From assembly GCF_022965805.1 (NCBI RefSeq), contig NC_133105.1, forward strand, positions 4,588,001-4,652,000: a DNA stretch of 64,000 nt, read 5' to 3'. The stretch comes from Primulina eburnea. Its lineage: Eukaryota; Streptophyta; Magnoliopsida; Lamiales; Gesneriaceae. The notes under the pieces were generated by a model, which worked only from the letters and a program-made list of their open reading frames with translations, ran no database searches and was not told where the DNA came from. Both the position numbers and the translations under genes were made by a program. Below are positions 1 to 14,017 of the stretch, piece by piece (the stretch's first letter is position 1; each line of letters begins with the position of its first letter).

Positions 1-378
1 TAACATATCATCTTTTGTATTTTTATGGAAGACTACAAAGTGAAATAGAACAATTAGCTAGATGGATAAAGACCTGTTGTGTTCTTATGTGGATCGGTGG
101 ATGTGTAGAGTTTTTCTCTCTCTCATGTTTGTCCTCGAGCTGGAATGCTGGATTGTGTAGGAACGTGAATTTTTAGATCTTAAATGACTCAAAATTGTAA
201 TTTTCAATGTCTTGAAATTTGTCCAGCTTTTGTGCTAGTTCTGCAGGTTTTTTAGACATCCATTGATATATTCTCATTAATTAGGGAACTTGGGATATGT
301 GTACTGCATGCATTAGTTGCTTATATTTTAGCCTCTGAATTGTCAGGTTATGTTAAAACTTGAAGCATTCTTTGGCAG

Positions 379-1504
379 ACCCTGTTTCTATGTGGCATGT
401 CAAGGATGAAATTGCACCAGCAGTGCTCCTTGTGGTGGATTTTGGCGGCTGGTTCAGGCTCGACTCCAGATCATCCAACGAGAACTCATCTAACTTGATG
501 ATACATCACACCCAAGTTTCACTGCTGAAAGATGTCATCGTGCCATACTCCTATTTACTTCCAAGGCTGCACATATCGGAAAACCGGAAAAGGCACACTC
601 TTCTTTACTTCAAAGGAGCCAAGCATAGGCATCGGGTTAGTAATGTCCTCTTTGCCAGGAACTTTAAAATGTGGTTTCATGACTTCCTGACTAGTTTTTT
701 TTTCATATGTTGAACTTTTGTAAATCGTATGCATCTGCTGAGCAATGTTTCTTGAAGATCTGTCTTAAGAACATTTGTTCCTTGCTCTTTTTAATTCCAC
801 GATTGTCTCTGCAATGCAACTATTGTTTTTGCTGATAATCATGCTTTATACACTGATCAATCAGTTACATTACAATTATTACCATCCACTTGAGCTCGTC
901 CAAAACTTCTATCAACACAAAACTTCTATCAACTTATTTTTGTTACCTGTAGGGTGGACTTGTTCGAGAAAAATTATGGGATTTACTGATCAATGAACCT
1001 GGAGTCATTATAGAAGAAGGCTTTCCCAATGCTACAGGGAAGGAGCAGTCGATAAAGGGAATGAGGACATCAGAATTCTGTTTGCACCCAGCAGGAGACA
1101 CGCCTACATCATGTAGGCTTTTTGATGCCATCCAGAGTCTCTGTATACCAGTTATTGTTAGTGACAACATAGAGCTTCCCTTCGAAGGGATGGTGGATTA
1201 TTCTGAATTTTCAGTTTTTGTAGCAGTTAGTGATGCTTTGAGGCCTAATTGGCTCGTGGGTCATCTAAGAAATTATTCTGATAAACAGAAGGATGGGTAT
1301 CGAAAAAACATGGCTAAGATCCAACAAATCTTCGAGTATGAAAATGGCTTTCCAGGAGGCGTAGGTCCTACACCACTGGATGGTGCAGTCAATCACATTT
1401 GGAAAAAGGTACGTGAAAAACTGCCGATGATCAAAGAAGCTATTGTGCGGGAGAGGAGGAAACCTCCAGGTGTTTCAGTACCACTTCGCTGTCACTGCAT
1501 TTGA
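379..1504 (+). CDS. GT47 exostosin-family glycosyltransferase (ARAD-like), 3' part
   Basis: Two C-terminal exons of a Golgi type II membrane glycosyltransferase. Exon 379-635 follows a TTTGGCAG acceptor; the last exon is 953-1504 and ends in TGA. Family marks are HVKDEIAPA, DFGGW, TLLYFKGAKHRHRGG, SEFCLHPAGDTPTSCRLFDA and PVIVSDNIELPFE, the conserved exostosin nucleotide-sugar-binding region. The tail RRKPPGVSVPLRC is what I recall from plant proteins annotated as probable arabinosyltransferase ARAD1/2. Such enzymes are thought to add arabinose to pectic arabinan; the substrate here is inference. The N-terminal anchor and stem lie before base 1, and bases 1-378 read as intron. The next gene, FAB1, is convergent, with its stop about 1 kb downstream. 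Family call is sure; subfamily is moderate. Confidence 0.88.
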
Positions 1505-2483
1505 ACACTTATAATTTGTATGATTTTAGTCAATTCTTTAATCTTTCATCGTACTTATAATTTGTTTTATTATCTATCCATCCAGATGAGTTTATTTTTT
1601 TGTTAAAAACTCACGGAAACTTAATTACACTATATGCATTTGTGGCTTGATTGCTGTAAAATACAGCATATTTATCCAGTAATGTAATGACTTAAGTATG
1701 TCTTTTCAATATCTGGTAGGTTACAACTGCAAGTTTGTTGGGCTTCAAAGTAAATATAATAATGGTATTCGAAGTTAAGATTGTTTAATTTTCCCAAGTT
1801 GAAATCAAAACCACGTTAAAGGGACCACGCTGCAGATAATGAATGATGCTAACCCCATTGAAGGAAAGGCTTTACTTCAAACGAAACCCGTGCCATAATA
1901 CAGTTCAAACTTGGATTCTGACCCTGGTTTTGTCCCTCCATAACCTTCGAGATTGATGCGATTATGTTTAATAATTTCAGAACCTAACCCAGTTTACGTA
2001 AATACACTGCCAAAGTTTCCTTACTTGGAGAGATTTTCAGAGACAGACATGCCGAGAAAAATAAGGTATGTGACTGGAGAAATTTCATACCCAAAGATTT
2101 AACTCGCATGTTAAATCCAGGTGCTTCACATAGAATCATAAAATCAGAAATCAAAACTGAAAGTATTTGAATAGATTATGGATATTCAAAGTTCAAGAAA
2201 TACATCCACGATCGTATTTTGCGGCAAGTAATCAACAACAAAAAATTGAGTTACAATGATATTTTTACAGTTGCTTGCACAAATACAAAGAAAAAATAGA
2301 TATGTGCAACCTACCATGGGATAGAGCAAAACACCCTCAGAACTTTGCTGAAAAATAGTAGCAGGATGAGAGGGGGCCTAGATTTTGTGATCAATTATAT
2401 ACAATATAAAAAGATATGAAGAAGATGTTTTGTTTATACCATAATGGGAAGATCTCACAAAAACCAGAGTGATCTCTCCATTG
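1505..2483. other. Convergent 3' region between GT47 and FAB1
   Basis: About 980 bases between two stop codons facing each other. It should hold both 3' UTRs and poly(A) sites. No further coding segment, RNA gene or repeat was recognised. Confidence 0.5.
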
Positions 2484-5400
2484 CTATTGAGCCGTTGAAA
2501 GAGAAAATTCATTGTCCGTACCTTTCTTTTGGGACTTCACAAGTCCCAGACCATTTTCCTCGACAGGACCACACAGTTTGCAAGGTTTAGATCTTCGGGA
2601 ACACCAGTGATCTGGTACACTCCGAAAGTGTGTATCAATGAACTTTCTAAATCTCTTTTTGTATTCTTTGGGAGAGATTACAGTCGGCGAATGGTTCTTA
2701 GGAACAACAAGTGAAGATTTAACCCAATTCTCAATTTGCTTGTCCCAGGTATACTGCCTGACATAGTCAATGATCCCACAGACCAGTTTACGACCTTGAC
2801 TATCCACTCCCACTAGAAGAGAATAGTCCATCACATTGATTGACTGAAAAAGTAATCGAACATAAGGTCAGGCCCATAGACGGTATATGATAGTAATTGA
2901 GATGCAGTTGGAAAAATGTGTAACTCACATTGAGAAAATGTGTGTCATTATACACAGCCCGCTGCAGATTCCTCTTTGATATGCTGCTAACATAGAGAGG
3001 TGAAACATTCATATCATTGACAAAATTCTGATCCAAGAGAACATCTCCTGAACATTTGGCAGTGGGGGTAAATCGAGCATGTAAAGCTCCTTTAAGGTCA
3101 TACTGCCTAGCTATATGCCGACCAAACATAAGATTCTCCATCACCAGGAGATCATGCCTGGCCTCCTTACCATTCTTCGCTCGAATGACGACCTGAAATA
3201 GTTTAGATTTTTAAGAATGAGTGAAAAAAAAAAAGGAATAGTTAGTTTATGAATAGCTCTACAATAGATATGAAACGATGATGACTTGGACCAGGATTAA
3301 AGTAAATATCATTCACCTGATAGATACCAAGAATTTTAGCAAGACAGGTCTGGTTTCCCAGCTCATAGCACTGGTTCATGTACTCGAAGTAATTTGGAGC
3401 AAACTTCATGAAAGAATCGAATTCTGTCCTCTGAATTTCCTTAATAATCAATCGGTCGTCTAATGTCTTGGCAAAGAAAGATTTACTCTTCCCACCTTTG
3501 GCATCCCAGTTCCTACAACGGCTTAGAGAAGCAATATAACCGATTTCAGAAGGACAACACCGATCTCGTAACTGACGAAACTGGCTTGCATATATACTTA
3601 TAACAGAGTATTTACGCTTCCCATGACTCTTCCCTGAACCCAAAGAAACTTGTGGGTGGCCAGCACCATAAGAAAATAACGAATCCAACAAATCTAAACC
3701 ATCAAAACTTGATGAATGTGAATCTTCTGAGGAAATAGCGAGTGGAGATAGAATGTTGTCGGAATCTGAGGAACCAAATGAAGACCAACGAGGAGAACCC
3801 AAAGAGAATGTTCGAGTCATGCTCTGGGAACTCCCGCTTAACTTGGCGCCCATTCCTCTCTCTTTCTGAGCATCCACTGTTAGATCCTCTGACACGGTAT
3901 CTCGATCCTTCAAAAATGTCAGAGCACAAGCTATGATGCTTGACAATTCATCCTCATATTCAGTCACAATATAGTCCTTACCAAGAGGAATGTGCAGTCG
4001 AGAACCTTCATCAGCAATCAATTTTTGAGCCATAGATTGTGTCGCATGGCTGTTTAAATATTCAAATCTTGGAAAGTACCCTCTCTGGATATCCTCCATG
4101 TATTCACGTCGAATGTCTGAAAATGGAGCCCATATCCAACCTCTATCGTTTTCTAGGTTAGATGAAACATATAGATTGTGGTTACCCTTGAGAGAACTGT
4201 TTGCCTCAGAACCACTGGACTCAACTTCAGTAGCAATTGATACTGTCTTATCAAAATTATCCTCTCCAGAGTTTCTCTTAACATCATCAAAATAATCTTC
4301 GGAAGTAGGTTTCACCAAGATATCAGGAACCGCTGATCCTTTTCCATCCAATTCGTCTATGGAGCATGAATTATCTTCGGTAGGTCCTTCAACCGGCCCA
4401 TGAATAGGAATGTATTCAATTGGAAACTCACTGCAATCAGTACATATGTCAAACATATTTTCAGCTCCGGAAGTATTTTCAAGAGGACTGAGAGAATTTT
4501 CAACAGCAATCTCAGTTGTACCAAACTCTTCCCCAGCGATTGCATCTTCTTGTAGTAACGGTTTGGTTGATTGTAACTTACTTGATTCATTATCTTCCAC
4601 CTTTAGATCGGATGAGAGTAATGCATGTAGTCTTTGATCCCATAGGTATGATTCAAGCAAAAGCTCCATTCGTAGTCTATTCAAACTTAGAAATTTACAA
4701 ACATTATCTCCTTCGCTTCCGTTCTTTACAGACTCTTTAATGTCAACCTAATTATACATTTACACGACCAAGGAAAAACAATCATGGCACTGCTACACTT
4801 TTTTAACAATAAGATAGCAAAGACACACAGATCAAAACTAAAGTTTTGGAAAACATAGCTGAGAATTTGATTTCCGGTGTTAACTTATCTCTTCTTAATC
4901 ATATATGAAAGAGAAAAAACAGTTAACAACGATTTAAGTCTTAGCAAATCACTGCTTTCTTTTCCGTCTACAACAGAAAAAAAATATTACCAAACCACGA
5001 TATCACTCAACAATTTGCTAGACCAGATTCCAACTTTAATCGTGGAAAATTGTTGCAACAACAAAATTATGCTAATATATCAACAATAATCAACTAAAAT
5101 AAAGAAGAATATAAGCTCCCAGAGGCAATCCTATGTACAAGAGAGCTCAACTCCCTCCCTAGCAACAGCTAGTTCCTAGCACACGCTAGTCTCCAAACTT
5201 AATAAATTAACAAAATGAATTCCCAAACTATCTCCCCACTACATTTTATTTATCATTTCCCCTATTTCTAGATTCTTCCAAGATTCGATATCAGGCCCAA
5301 TATTTTAAAACCCTAATAATATAAAAGTCCATAACAAAATTTGAGGCAGGTATGAGCGAAAACCAATATATACTAAAATTAATTCCTAAATAACATTTGG

Positions 5401-8400
5401 AAAAACAAAATCAGAGTTCATACTTTCCATTTTCTACATGCAAATACTTGTATGCGAGTATACACTGTCATATCAAAATAAATAGGACACAGGCTTATTT
5501 CATGCTTCATTACGATACTTCTTTGTGCCCTTATACCACATATCAAAAGATGATAAACAAAAAAATGTAATTAGCAGATGATGACCTCAAACTGAGATCT
5601 TTCCCGCTTCAACATCTCCACAATGTCAGAAAATTCCTTGCCTGATCCTTGAATATTCAGAGTTACCCTAGCATATCGAGTTTGTATATCCTTCAAAGAC
5701 TCTTCAATATCACGGAACATTGAAATCCCTTTCAAATACACCTGAAAGAGTGAAATATAACAAATTTTAAGTAAAGATTGCAGATCACAGATTCGTGGGG
5801 AAGGATATAAGAGCCTTAATTTCATAACCATTCATACATCCTCGGAATCTCTATTAAGAAACTCTCCTCTGACAGAACAGCTGAACTCCAGCTTTTGAGG
5901 TGGCAGAGAAACCGAAAAAGTTGCAACTGGAGAGTACTTGAACATGGCAACCATTGGGCCTAATCTGCAAACAATGACAGAAAAATATAAAATGATAAAT
6001 GAGAGAATTGGCTGTCTAGTTTTTAAAAAGGTTATCATTGAGAAAGAATACGAAGTAGCATAAAAGGGGGGAAATTCAAAACCGAGAGGAAAGATAATGA
6101 CAATAATAAAAAGAGAAAACACTTAATATAGGAGACAACAATCTCCTCCACGACAATCACCTAGAGATAACATGTCTCTTTGGAAATGAAAATACAATGA
6201 CACTAAGCTAAAGAAATAGCACAAATATTAGACCTGCTAAAGAAATAGCACAAATATTAGACCTTCTGATGTTAGAGTTTTCCATACCCAAAGAAGTATA
6301 TGAAATCTTTATCAAAAGAATGACCACAGCTGGATAGACTACTGAATGAAGATTGGTTCGAAAAACTGAGCTCCAAAAACTTTCCGAATGATAATCCTTG
6401 TGCGTCAGAGGATATCAACACCCTTTTTGTAGATTTTGAGCTTCCATCATGCAGTTTACACTGACCACAGCGACTCCACATCCAAAGCTTCCCTTCAGTT
6501 TCCCCAGGAAGATTTTTTTCAGCAGGAAGATGTCTAACTTGGATCGTAAGTTGCTTGTTATGGTGTGCATAGTAGTAAAAGTGAGCCTCAGGGAATTCTC
6601 CACAAGTCTTACACTGGAGTGTCTGTAAGAAAATATGCTATACGGTTTATCATAAAATCAAGGCTAACAGATTTATAAAAGCCAATCAAGAAATCACACA
6701 GATCATTTCAAGGGACCAGTTTGTCAATAAAAACGTTTCAGTTAATACAAAATAGTAAAACATTATGTTAAAACAAAAGGAAAAAAAACCTCAAATACTG
6801 TCGTCCAGAGCAACTTAATACACCAAAGGATGAAAATAACTAGGTTTTGAGAATATCAATAAAGCAGGGTAATACCACCATTGATGTCATTAGGCGAGTA
6901 AATCATAGCACTTATTAAAACCATTACACATCCATGAGACCATGTCTTCAGATTTTGGTAGAATGACAAACAAGATTCTGAAGCTAAGGGTTAATTATGT
7001 CATCCATCTAGAGCATCATGTTCTAGGTTAAGTGAAACATCATCGCATAAATGAAAAATCCACTATGCCACCTTGAAGTCAAATAAAGTTCTAAAAAATA
7101 AAACTTGAAATCAAAATTAGAATGTTTAACTAACCAGTCGGAGTAAATTATCCCGCAAAAATTTTCCGAGAGGAACATCAAAACTTCTGTAAAACTTAAT
7201 ATGAGAAAAATGACTCTGCTCACAGACAGTCCCTCTTGAAGCATTGCGACTGGACATCAAGACTAAAATACTTTCAGAATCCAATACTGAGCTTATCTCA
7301 TCCTTGTTATTCATTTGCTCTTCAGCACTATCACTTAGATTTTGAGCATCTGGAGATTCTAGCATATATGGCTGCTCATGATTAAGTAAATTGTCCCCAT
7401 CAGATCTAGCCTCAAGATTAGTATCACTGTGGTCAGCCACGCCTGAATCAATAGCAATCTGAATATCATTTTCAGATTGACCAACCTCATTTCTTCCATT
7501 GGAATTGTGTGAACTGGGTGTACTCAGAGAAGAGTCAGAGAAACAAGGAAAGCTGTCATCCATGACTTTTTTAATAGATGTTGAAAGAGTTAATCCCGGA
7601 TATGTTGTCGTGCTGTAAGGCTCAAACGAAGATGATGAATTTTCTTTTGACAGTGGGATTGGATTATGAGACCCCGTTCCCTGGACCCCATCAGAAATAG
7701 GTATATCAAGAGTAGATGATGTATCAACTTTTGCATCAGATTCATTTTGGGAAGAAATGCTGGTCTTGTCATAGCCAACAGATAACATTTTATTATTAGT
7801 GAGTGCTAGGTCCACTACTTCACAGGGTGAAATCGTGTAAAACATTGCTCTCTGGTCTATAAGGAAAGATGTCTCAAGGATTAAATGATATGCCATGACG
7901 ACTGCACATCGAACCACACATTTAATCCTTTTCAATTCATCACTGTTCGCTCCCATCAGCAGAATCTGTGCAATGCAAATTTGTTAGTTTATTGAGTTCA
8001 TTTAATAAAAGATGGTTTTTTATTAGAATGAGATGATACTCAAATAATAACATGACTCATACAGAAAAGAATTCGAGGCAAGCTTGTACAAATGAAAGAG
8101 TGATGATGTTGTTAAAAAAACTATAGGAAACAGCCAGTTTCCTAGAGTTTGGCAGGTATTATCTAAACCCTAGTGTTTGACAAAATTGAATTAAATAGGT
8201 AGCAGAAATAGGCTAGTCACTTTCCTAGTGTTCCATACAATGCATGCCTGTTTTCTAACACACTATCATCTTCATTTCCACAAGTTATAAACAGGATATC
8301 ATTTGGTGAATAGAAAATTTTGTGCCATACCCACAAAAGTAATTCTTACACCAGGAAAAAAACATCCTTTCAGAGAAGGAAGACTTACGGTACATCCTGC

Positions 8401-11400
8401 ACGAGAAGGAGAGCCATCGAGGAACATTAATGTTTTACTTGGTTTTTTCCCAGCCTCTGTGGAAACAGCAAGTTCTTCCACAAACTTCTCAATATGAAAG
8501 GAATCACACTGCCTCAGTTTTTGGCCAATTGTAGCCTCAGATGACAAGATAGGTGAACCGATACAACGAGCAACTCTCTCCAGCCGATGGAGCTTCATGT
8601 CAAAGACTAATGTGATCCCTTTAGCAAGAATAGACTCTTGTATATCACGAGAGACTGACTTTTCGACCAAAATAACATTTGGATGATAGATGTCTATCAT
8701 CTCAACAATGGATTTCAAATTGTTCTTTTCCTGTGAAATGAATATACAATCAGAAAGGATGGACATACAGATATCAAGTTTCTGGATGAAACAGGAAATT
8801 CATGCTTTACCTGCTGCATTGAATCAAATGATGACAATCCACCAGAAGAAAGATCAAGTGACCCGTAAATCAACAGCAGTCTTGGGTTCTTGTACCTCGT
8901 TTGCATGTGTTTGTGAGCGGCATGCTTTTTAAACACTAACCCTTTAACTACTCGGCTACTCAGAATATATAATTCACAAAAGAGATTACTGGCATTAAAT
9001 TAGAAATTACCGCATTCAGAAAAAACCAGGATTTCTTTGAAGATACATAAAACACACAATCAGTTTATAAGTTAAATCACTTTGTACAACGATCCATGAT
9101 TAAAATATTTATAGGAAATATAAAATTATTAACTCTTCGTATTTCGATGTCCATAAATAAAGTCACGTTGTATTTTTTCCAGAGATACAATTTTTCTAAA
9201 ACTAATGTCTAAACCTCTATATCCTTGGGGTTACCAGTGTAGAGGTGTACATTATAAACCTTTTGAACTGTTATCAAGACTCTGGGACATTTCAACCATG
9301 GATATCAAAAAGTTGGACCGTGGGAGTAACTAAACACAAAGGTGAAACCTCGACCATTTAACAATCAGAAAAACAGAAACTCGAGGCGATGCTATTTAAT
9401 AAATGCAAAAGACCTAGATAAGATTCCCCACGTATAATGCTTTGGCACACAATAAACCAAGTAAAAATTCCATCTTGAGACAAATTAAAATAAACAGGAA
9501 CACCTTACAGGCTAAGCTAAAATTTCGAGAGGAGATAAGATGAATATAAGTTAAAGTGTCAAGCAAGTGGTCAACATATAACTAAAATCCATGACATAAT
9601 GGATTCTCCAACTCTCTAAGCAAAAAGCCGATTTTCAGACATGGATCATATGGAAAAGACATGGTAGTCTTGTTACCTTTGATTACGAGAACCAGTTGCG
9701 ATGCATTTAATCTTCACATGTCCATCCGGATCCATTGCTGTGCCTTTGTGTGCAGCAGGTTTCACAAAAGCAGCAGCCTCCCATGATAAAGAAGTCACTA
9801 TATCCACCCAATTCTCACAATAATTTCCACACGAATCAACATCCACTGACTTGATTAGCTGACTAACAAGGGCCTTAAACTTCCCATTCCTAACATCATT
9901 CATAACTTTGAGCTTTTCCTCTTTGAATTTTTGAGTTCCACTGCCTTCTTCTCCAAAACCACTCAAAGAGCTAGTTTTAGCCCATTCCCCACCATCGCCA
10001 CACTCATCATCATCGTCCTCATAATTTGCTACACTACCTACTAAATCGTCCACCTGGTCTTCAGGTTCTGGAGGAAGCCAAAATTCAGTATCCACTTCAC
10101 GTGAAAGTGACTTCCCAGATCCATCATCAACTAAAGAACTGGCTGTTTCTACAGCGTAATTTGATCTTTCCCCAACCTCACCACTTTCAGCAGTTTCTAT
10201 ATTTCTGCTAAGTTCTCCATTATCATGTTTGCCATTAACTGGTAAATTTGAGTTGTCCTCATGCCTTTTCGAAGAAACATCAACAGTTTCGGAGCGGCTT
10301 GTTTCAATATATCTGCTGACAGGAAAACAAAGTAAGCTCTAGAAGAAATTAAGAGCATCCAATTCACTCAAAAATTACACACAAAATATTTTCTCTCGAT
10401 CATGCTTCTTAGACATAATTAATTGAACTAAAGTAAAATGCATACCTATCAGAAAAGTTTGCATCAACTGATACATCACCTGCAAAATAAGAATGTAAGT
10501 AAGAGCATAGAAAATAGTATCAAATAATATGCAAAAACTATAGAGCGAGAAGTTACCGCAGCATGATATAGAACTTTCACAGCTTCTTAATGCACCAGAG
10601 GGACTGATAGATGGCATTTTGCGAGCACCGACTTGTAATATTATTATCACTTTTAACTTATAGTGGCGAAAGCGTGTACAATCCTTGATTTTATAAAAGA
10701 TAACTCAAATACTGTCAGTACAATCTCGAACAAAAGACAAACGTAATTTCACGATCATGCTAAGCCAGTATTTCAATTTCCATAATTTCGTTTCTACTAA
10801 AAGTCTTGAAATCCTGTATTTAGAATTTAAAAAAATATAAATAAAATATAGATTAGTGAGGGAATAAACTAAGCTTATATATATTATAACAAATCAAACG
10901 GTAATATCTTAGTGCAGTAATTCAATATGAGATGATATGTAATAGTAATAATGTATCATTATGAAAATATATTGCCAAATGAAATGCACTGACTGTTCAG
11001 GACTCTAAAGTGAATATTGTGGGCTAAAAAGGTGACTCTCACCAACATCAATGTAACACTTCTCTCCATGCACTCAATTAGGATGCTTACAATTGCTTAT
11101 TTACGAACTAACGTGAACTCACATTTCCGGACCAAACTCAAGTTGTTCAGATGAGCGATATACAGGGGTTAAAGCCATATGTTCATTTGATTCACTTTCC
11201 AAACCAAAGCCGTGTTGTCCAATGGACTAGCAATCCGGTACATTGACCGTTGTCCAGGACTTCGGTCATTCATTCATTCATTCAATTATTCAATCGGTCA
11301 ATAGCTGATCGGTAACCAGTCAGGAACCAATAGTTCGGAAATTCAAGTATGCAGAACAATATGATCAAAAAATGTTAAATGCACAATATCATGTAATGTA

Positions 11401-12848
11401 TATGAATAAATCGGTAGTTTGTGAAAATTTACTGTAAATTCCAGGACAAATGCCATATGAGTCATAATTGAAAGAAAACCGGTAACGAACTCACGATAGA
11501 AACCTCACATTGATAACTTAGTATTTTAATAAGCTCAAGCCAATATATATTGCTATGAATAGAATTTAAGTCACTTATGATTGGTAGGATCAAGAATAGA
11601 TATTGGAAAATTTTGAAATTCATTTTTGTACAAAAATTGTATCGAATAGTTTTGGTTAAAAATTTATAAATTCATATTAAATCAAAGACATGTCCAAAAA
11701 AACGAAACTTCACCAGATGGCTAGAATCATGTTGAAAATTTATCGGTAAAGGTGAAAATCAGATTCTGGCCGGCGCGTGTGGCTACTCCGGTGTCACGCG
11801 CGGCTAGGATTTTTCCGACCAATTTGGTTTCGAACAATATACAACTTTTATATTTTACTCTTTTTCAAATTCGGACCAGATCAATAACAGATTTTGAAAA
11901 TCTTAAATGGTGATCAAGCTCGTTTCCGACCAAAAATTGTACTTCTGGTGACTAGAAAGATGATCGTACGCCACATATTTAAACTAGAAAATATTTTGAA
12001 CATTTTTTATTAAAAAATTGTAGTGAAAATTGTTCAAGAAGATGAAATAATATAGGCTGAAGTACGTACCTTAAAAACAAGTTTCTAGAATTTTTCAAAA
12101 AACTTTTATTCGCGAATGTTGATTTTCTGGGCAAAATTGATTGATGACTTTGCTACACCTTCTATACACGTTGATTGTTTGTAAAATAAGAGTTTTGTGA
12201 AAAAAATTGGAATTTTTGAAGATGATTTGCTATTTTTCCACCATTTCTTCTTATTTTATCCCTCTTATCCTACTCTAATTCCTCACTCATTTTCTCTTTA
12301 AAGCCACGAATTTCAGAGGTTTTTTTCTGATGAGAGGCTCTTTATAGGCAAAGTGAGATGGGGTGAGTCACTACACATAACCAAGTATTGGACTAATTTG
12401 GTGGCACCTATTTGCTATTAAATTAATTAATAATAGACATTTTTCATCAATTAATATAATAGTTAGACACTTCAATGATTTTCACAAGGTCTTATTCTAT
12501 TTATTAATTTAGTATATTTTTGCATGTATGAGATGTAGTATACTTGAGTATTTATTTTGGCTTTTTTTATTCATTTTAAAGTCATTTATACTAAATAATA
12601 ATTTTCTAGAATTACTTTTCTCCTCAAGTATATTACATACCTATATACGTTTAAAATCTAATCTTAATTTATTTATAAGTACCTTTAATATTTGGGGTGT
12701 TACACATTTCTTCAGAGCTCTTGATTTTTTGGATCCTTTTAGCTTTGTTCACCCAGAACTTGCAGAATTGGATAAAGTGTGCACAATTAGAATTCGCATT
12801 CGCGGTCAGTGCAATTACTTGACTTTTGGTAAATGTGCGCCACAAATC
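2484..12848 (-). CDS. FAB1: PI3P 5-kinase, FAB1C/FAB1D type (no FYVE domain seen)
   Basis: Converts PtdIns3P to PtdIns(3,5)P2 on endosome and vacuole membranes. Exons from 5' to 3': 12848-12683 (tentative), 10631-10557, 10479-10446, 10315-9677, 8958-8811, 8730-8389, 7965-7135, 6622-6288, 5964-5838, 5741-5586, 4747-3317, 3192-2929, 2843-2484. Every junction is phase-consistent, giving about 1635 residues. Order: poorly conserved Ser-rich N-terminus with WLPPEPED; Cpn60/TCP1-like domain (VFKKHAAHKH to GCTILLMGAN); Cys-rich region (LQCKTCGE, HFYYYAHHNKQL); long acidic linker; PIPK catalytic domain with LIIKEIQRTEF, LAKILGIYQ, YDLKGALHARF, SINVMDYSLLVG and GIIDYVRQYTWDKQIENW. Plant FAB1A/B carry a FYVE finger; none was found. 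The initiator ATG was not identified. Exon 10315-9677 onward is well supported, the far 5' end is not. Confidence 0.9.
10632..12682 (-). other. Large 5' intron of FAB1, possible TE content
   Basis: About 2 kb separates the tentative first coding exon from the next one. A GC-rich patch near 11765-11815 (CCGGCGCGTG, GTCACGCGCGGC) stands out from the AT-rich surroundings, and a run of CATT repeats lies near 11268-11290. This composition suggests inserted repeat DNA, but no coding domain or confirmed element ends were found. Confidence 0.4.
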
Positions 12849-13316
12849 CTGTCAACCTGAATATGCCGACTAAAAAAATTCTGAAATACAATCTAATTCG
12901 GTGGAAAGATGGACAAAAACTCAAGATCCCAAATAGAACAGTAGACAGAGATATGCAACAACATAAAATTCCAAGAATTTGCAAGAAATTAGTTAAAACT
13001 TATGCATACTCAATTCGCTGATCAAATACAGAGGAACAACCAAAATGCGTTTAGCAACAAAAAGAATACAAGTTGTGTCCTGAAAATTCATAGCGACAGC
13101 TGACACGATCATTCTTGAGGATTAAGACAGTTTAATTCAGTATAATACGAGTTAACAAGAGACAATTCGTATCCTGGTTTCCAATTAAAGATTTTCAGTT
13201 TCAATATACAGACAAGGAAAATAACTCTTAACAATCCCGTCGTCAAACTTCACAGGGCAAACGAAAGATAAACATGTGAATCCAAGAACGTAAATTACCA
13301 AGACAAGACTAATTAC

Positions 13317-13800
13317 CGCACCAAGAAGTTAAAAGATGAAATTTCAAATTCCAAGGGGCTCAGCTTCGAATTCCCAATTGAGCAAGTCAAAATCTTTGAA
13401 ATGCAAAGTAAAAAAACAAGAACCAACAACCAAATCCTCCAAGAACTTATGAGCGGGTTGATTGTGACTGTCAAGTCAATGTAGCACCCGATAATCGTTA
13501 ATCGTAATTTTCAAGAAAGGTAAATCACATAAATCCAGCTGGAACAAAACAACATCAAAACCATCCAACTGTGAATCTGATTCCATAATAATATTGGGAT
13601 TTTTCAAATAATTATTCCAAGAACCCAAAAAAAAATTAATCACAACACACTTACTGCCGAGTCAATCCGATGAACAAGTAATCACAATCTGGAACTTCCA
13701 CCACAAAGTATTACCAATCTTGAATCCCAGATGATAGATATCTCTAACTCCAAAAGGTAGATATCCCAAAATCTTGGATTATAGAATTCAAGTCACCGAA
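13317..13800 (-). promoter_or_regulatory. Candidate 5' leader exon of FAB1
   Basis: Read on the minus strand, this stretch has the mixed base composition of an untranslated leader and ends at a plausible donor (TTGGTGCG followed by GTAATTAG). The next upstream DNA is AT-rich intergenic sequence with a TA microsatellite. No TATA box was assigned. Inference only; transcript data would settle it. Confidence 0.3.
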
Positions 13801-13954
13801 AAAGGTATGGAAGAGATGAATGAGTTAAATAAAATGAAAGAAAAAAAATTTGGTGGAGACGGAATGAAAAAGAAGCAATTAAGTTTTCTCCACTGGAGCC
13901 CACATCTTGTGTTAACTGCTCGGAAAATTCAAATTTGTACTGTTCATCATCCAG

Positions 13955-13957
<3 letters not shown>

Positions 13958-14016
<59 letters not shown>
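13958..14016. repeat. (TA)n microsatellite
   Basis: Uninterrupted TA dinucleotide run of about 58 bases, directly visible. It sits just upstream of the presumed FAB1 leader, so length changes could matter to that promoter, but nothing in the sequence shows this. Confidence 0.95.

Positions 14017-14017
<1 letters not shown>

Noticed and set aside
11052..12704. TGTAACA...TGTTACA inverted ends suggested a solo LTR in the FAB1 intron
   Set aside because: The flanks (ATCAA and CATTT) do not match as a target duplication, no partner LTR is present, and the right end overlaps the candidate FAB1 exon.
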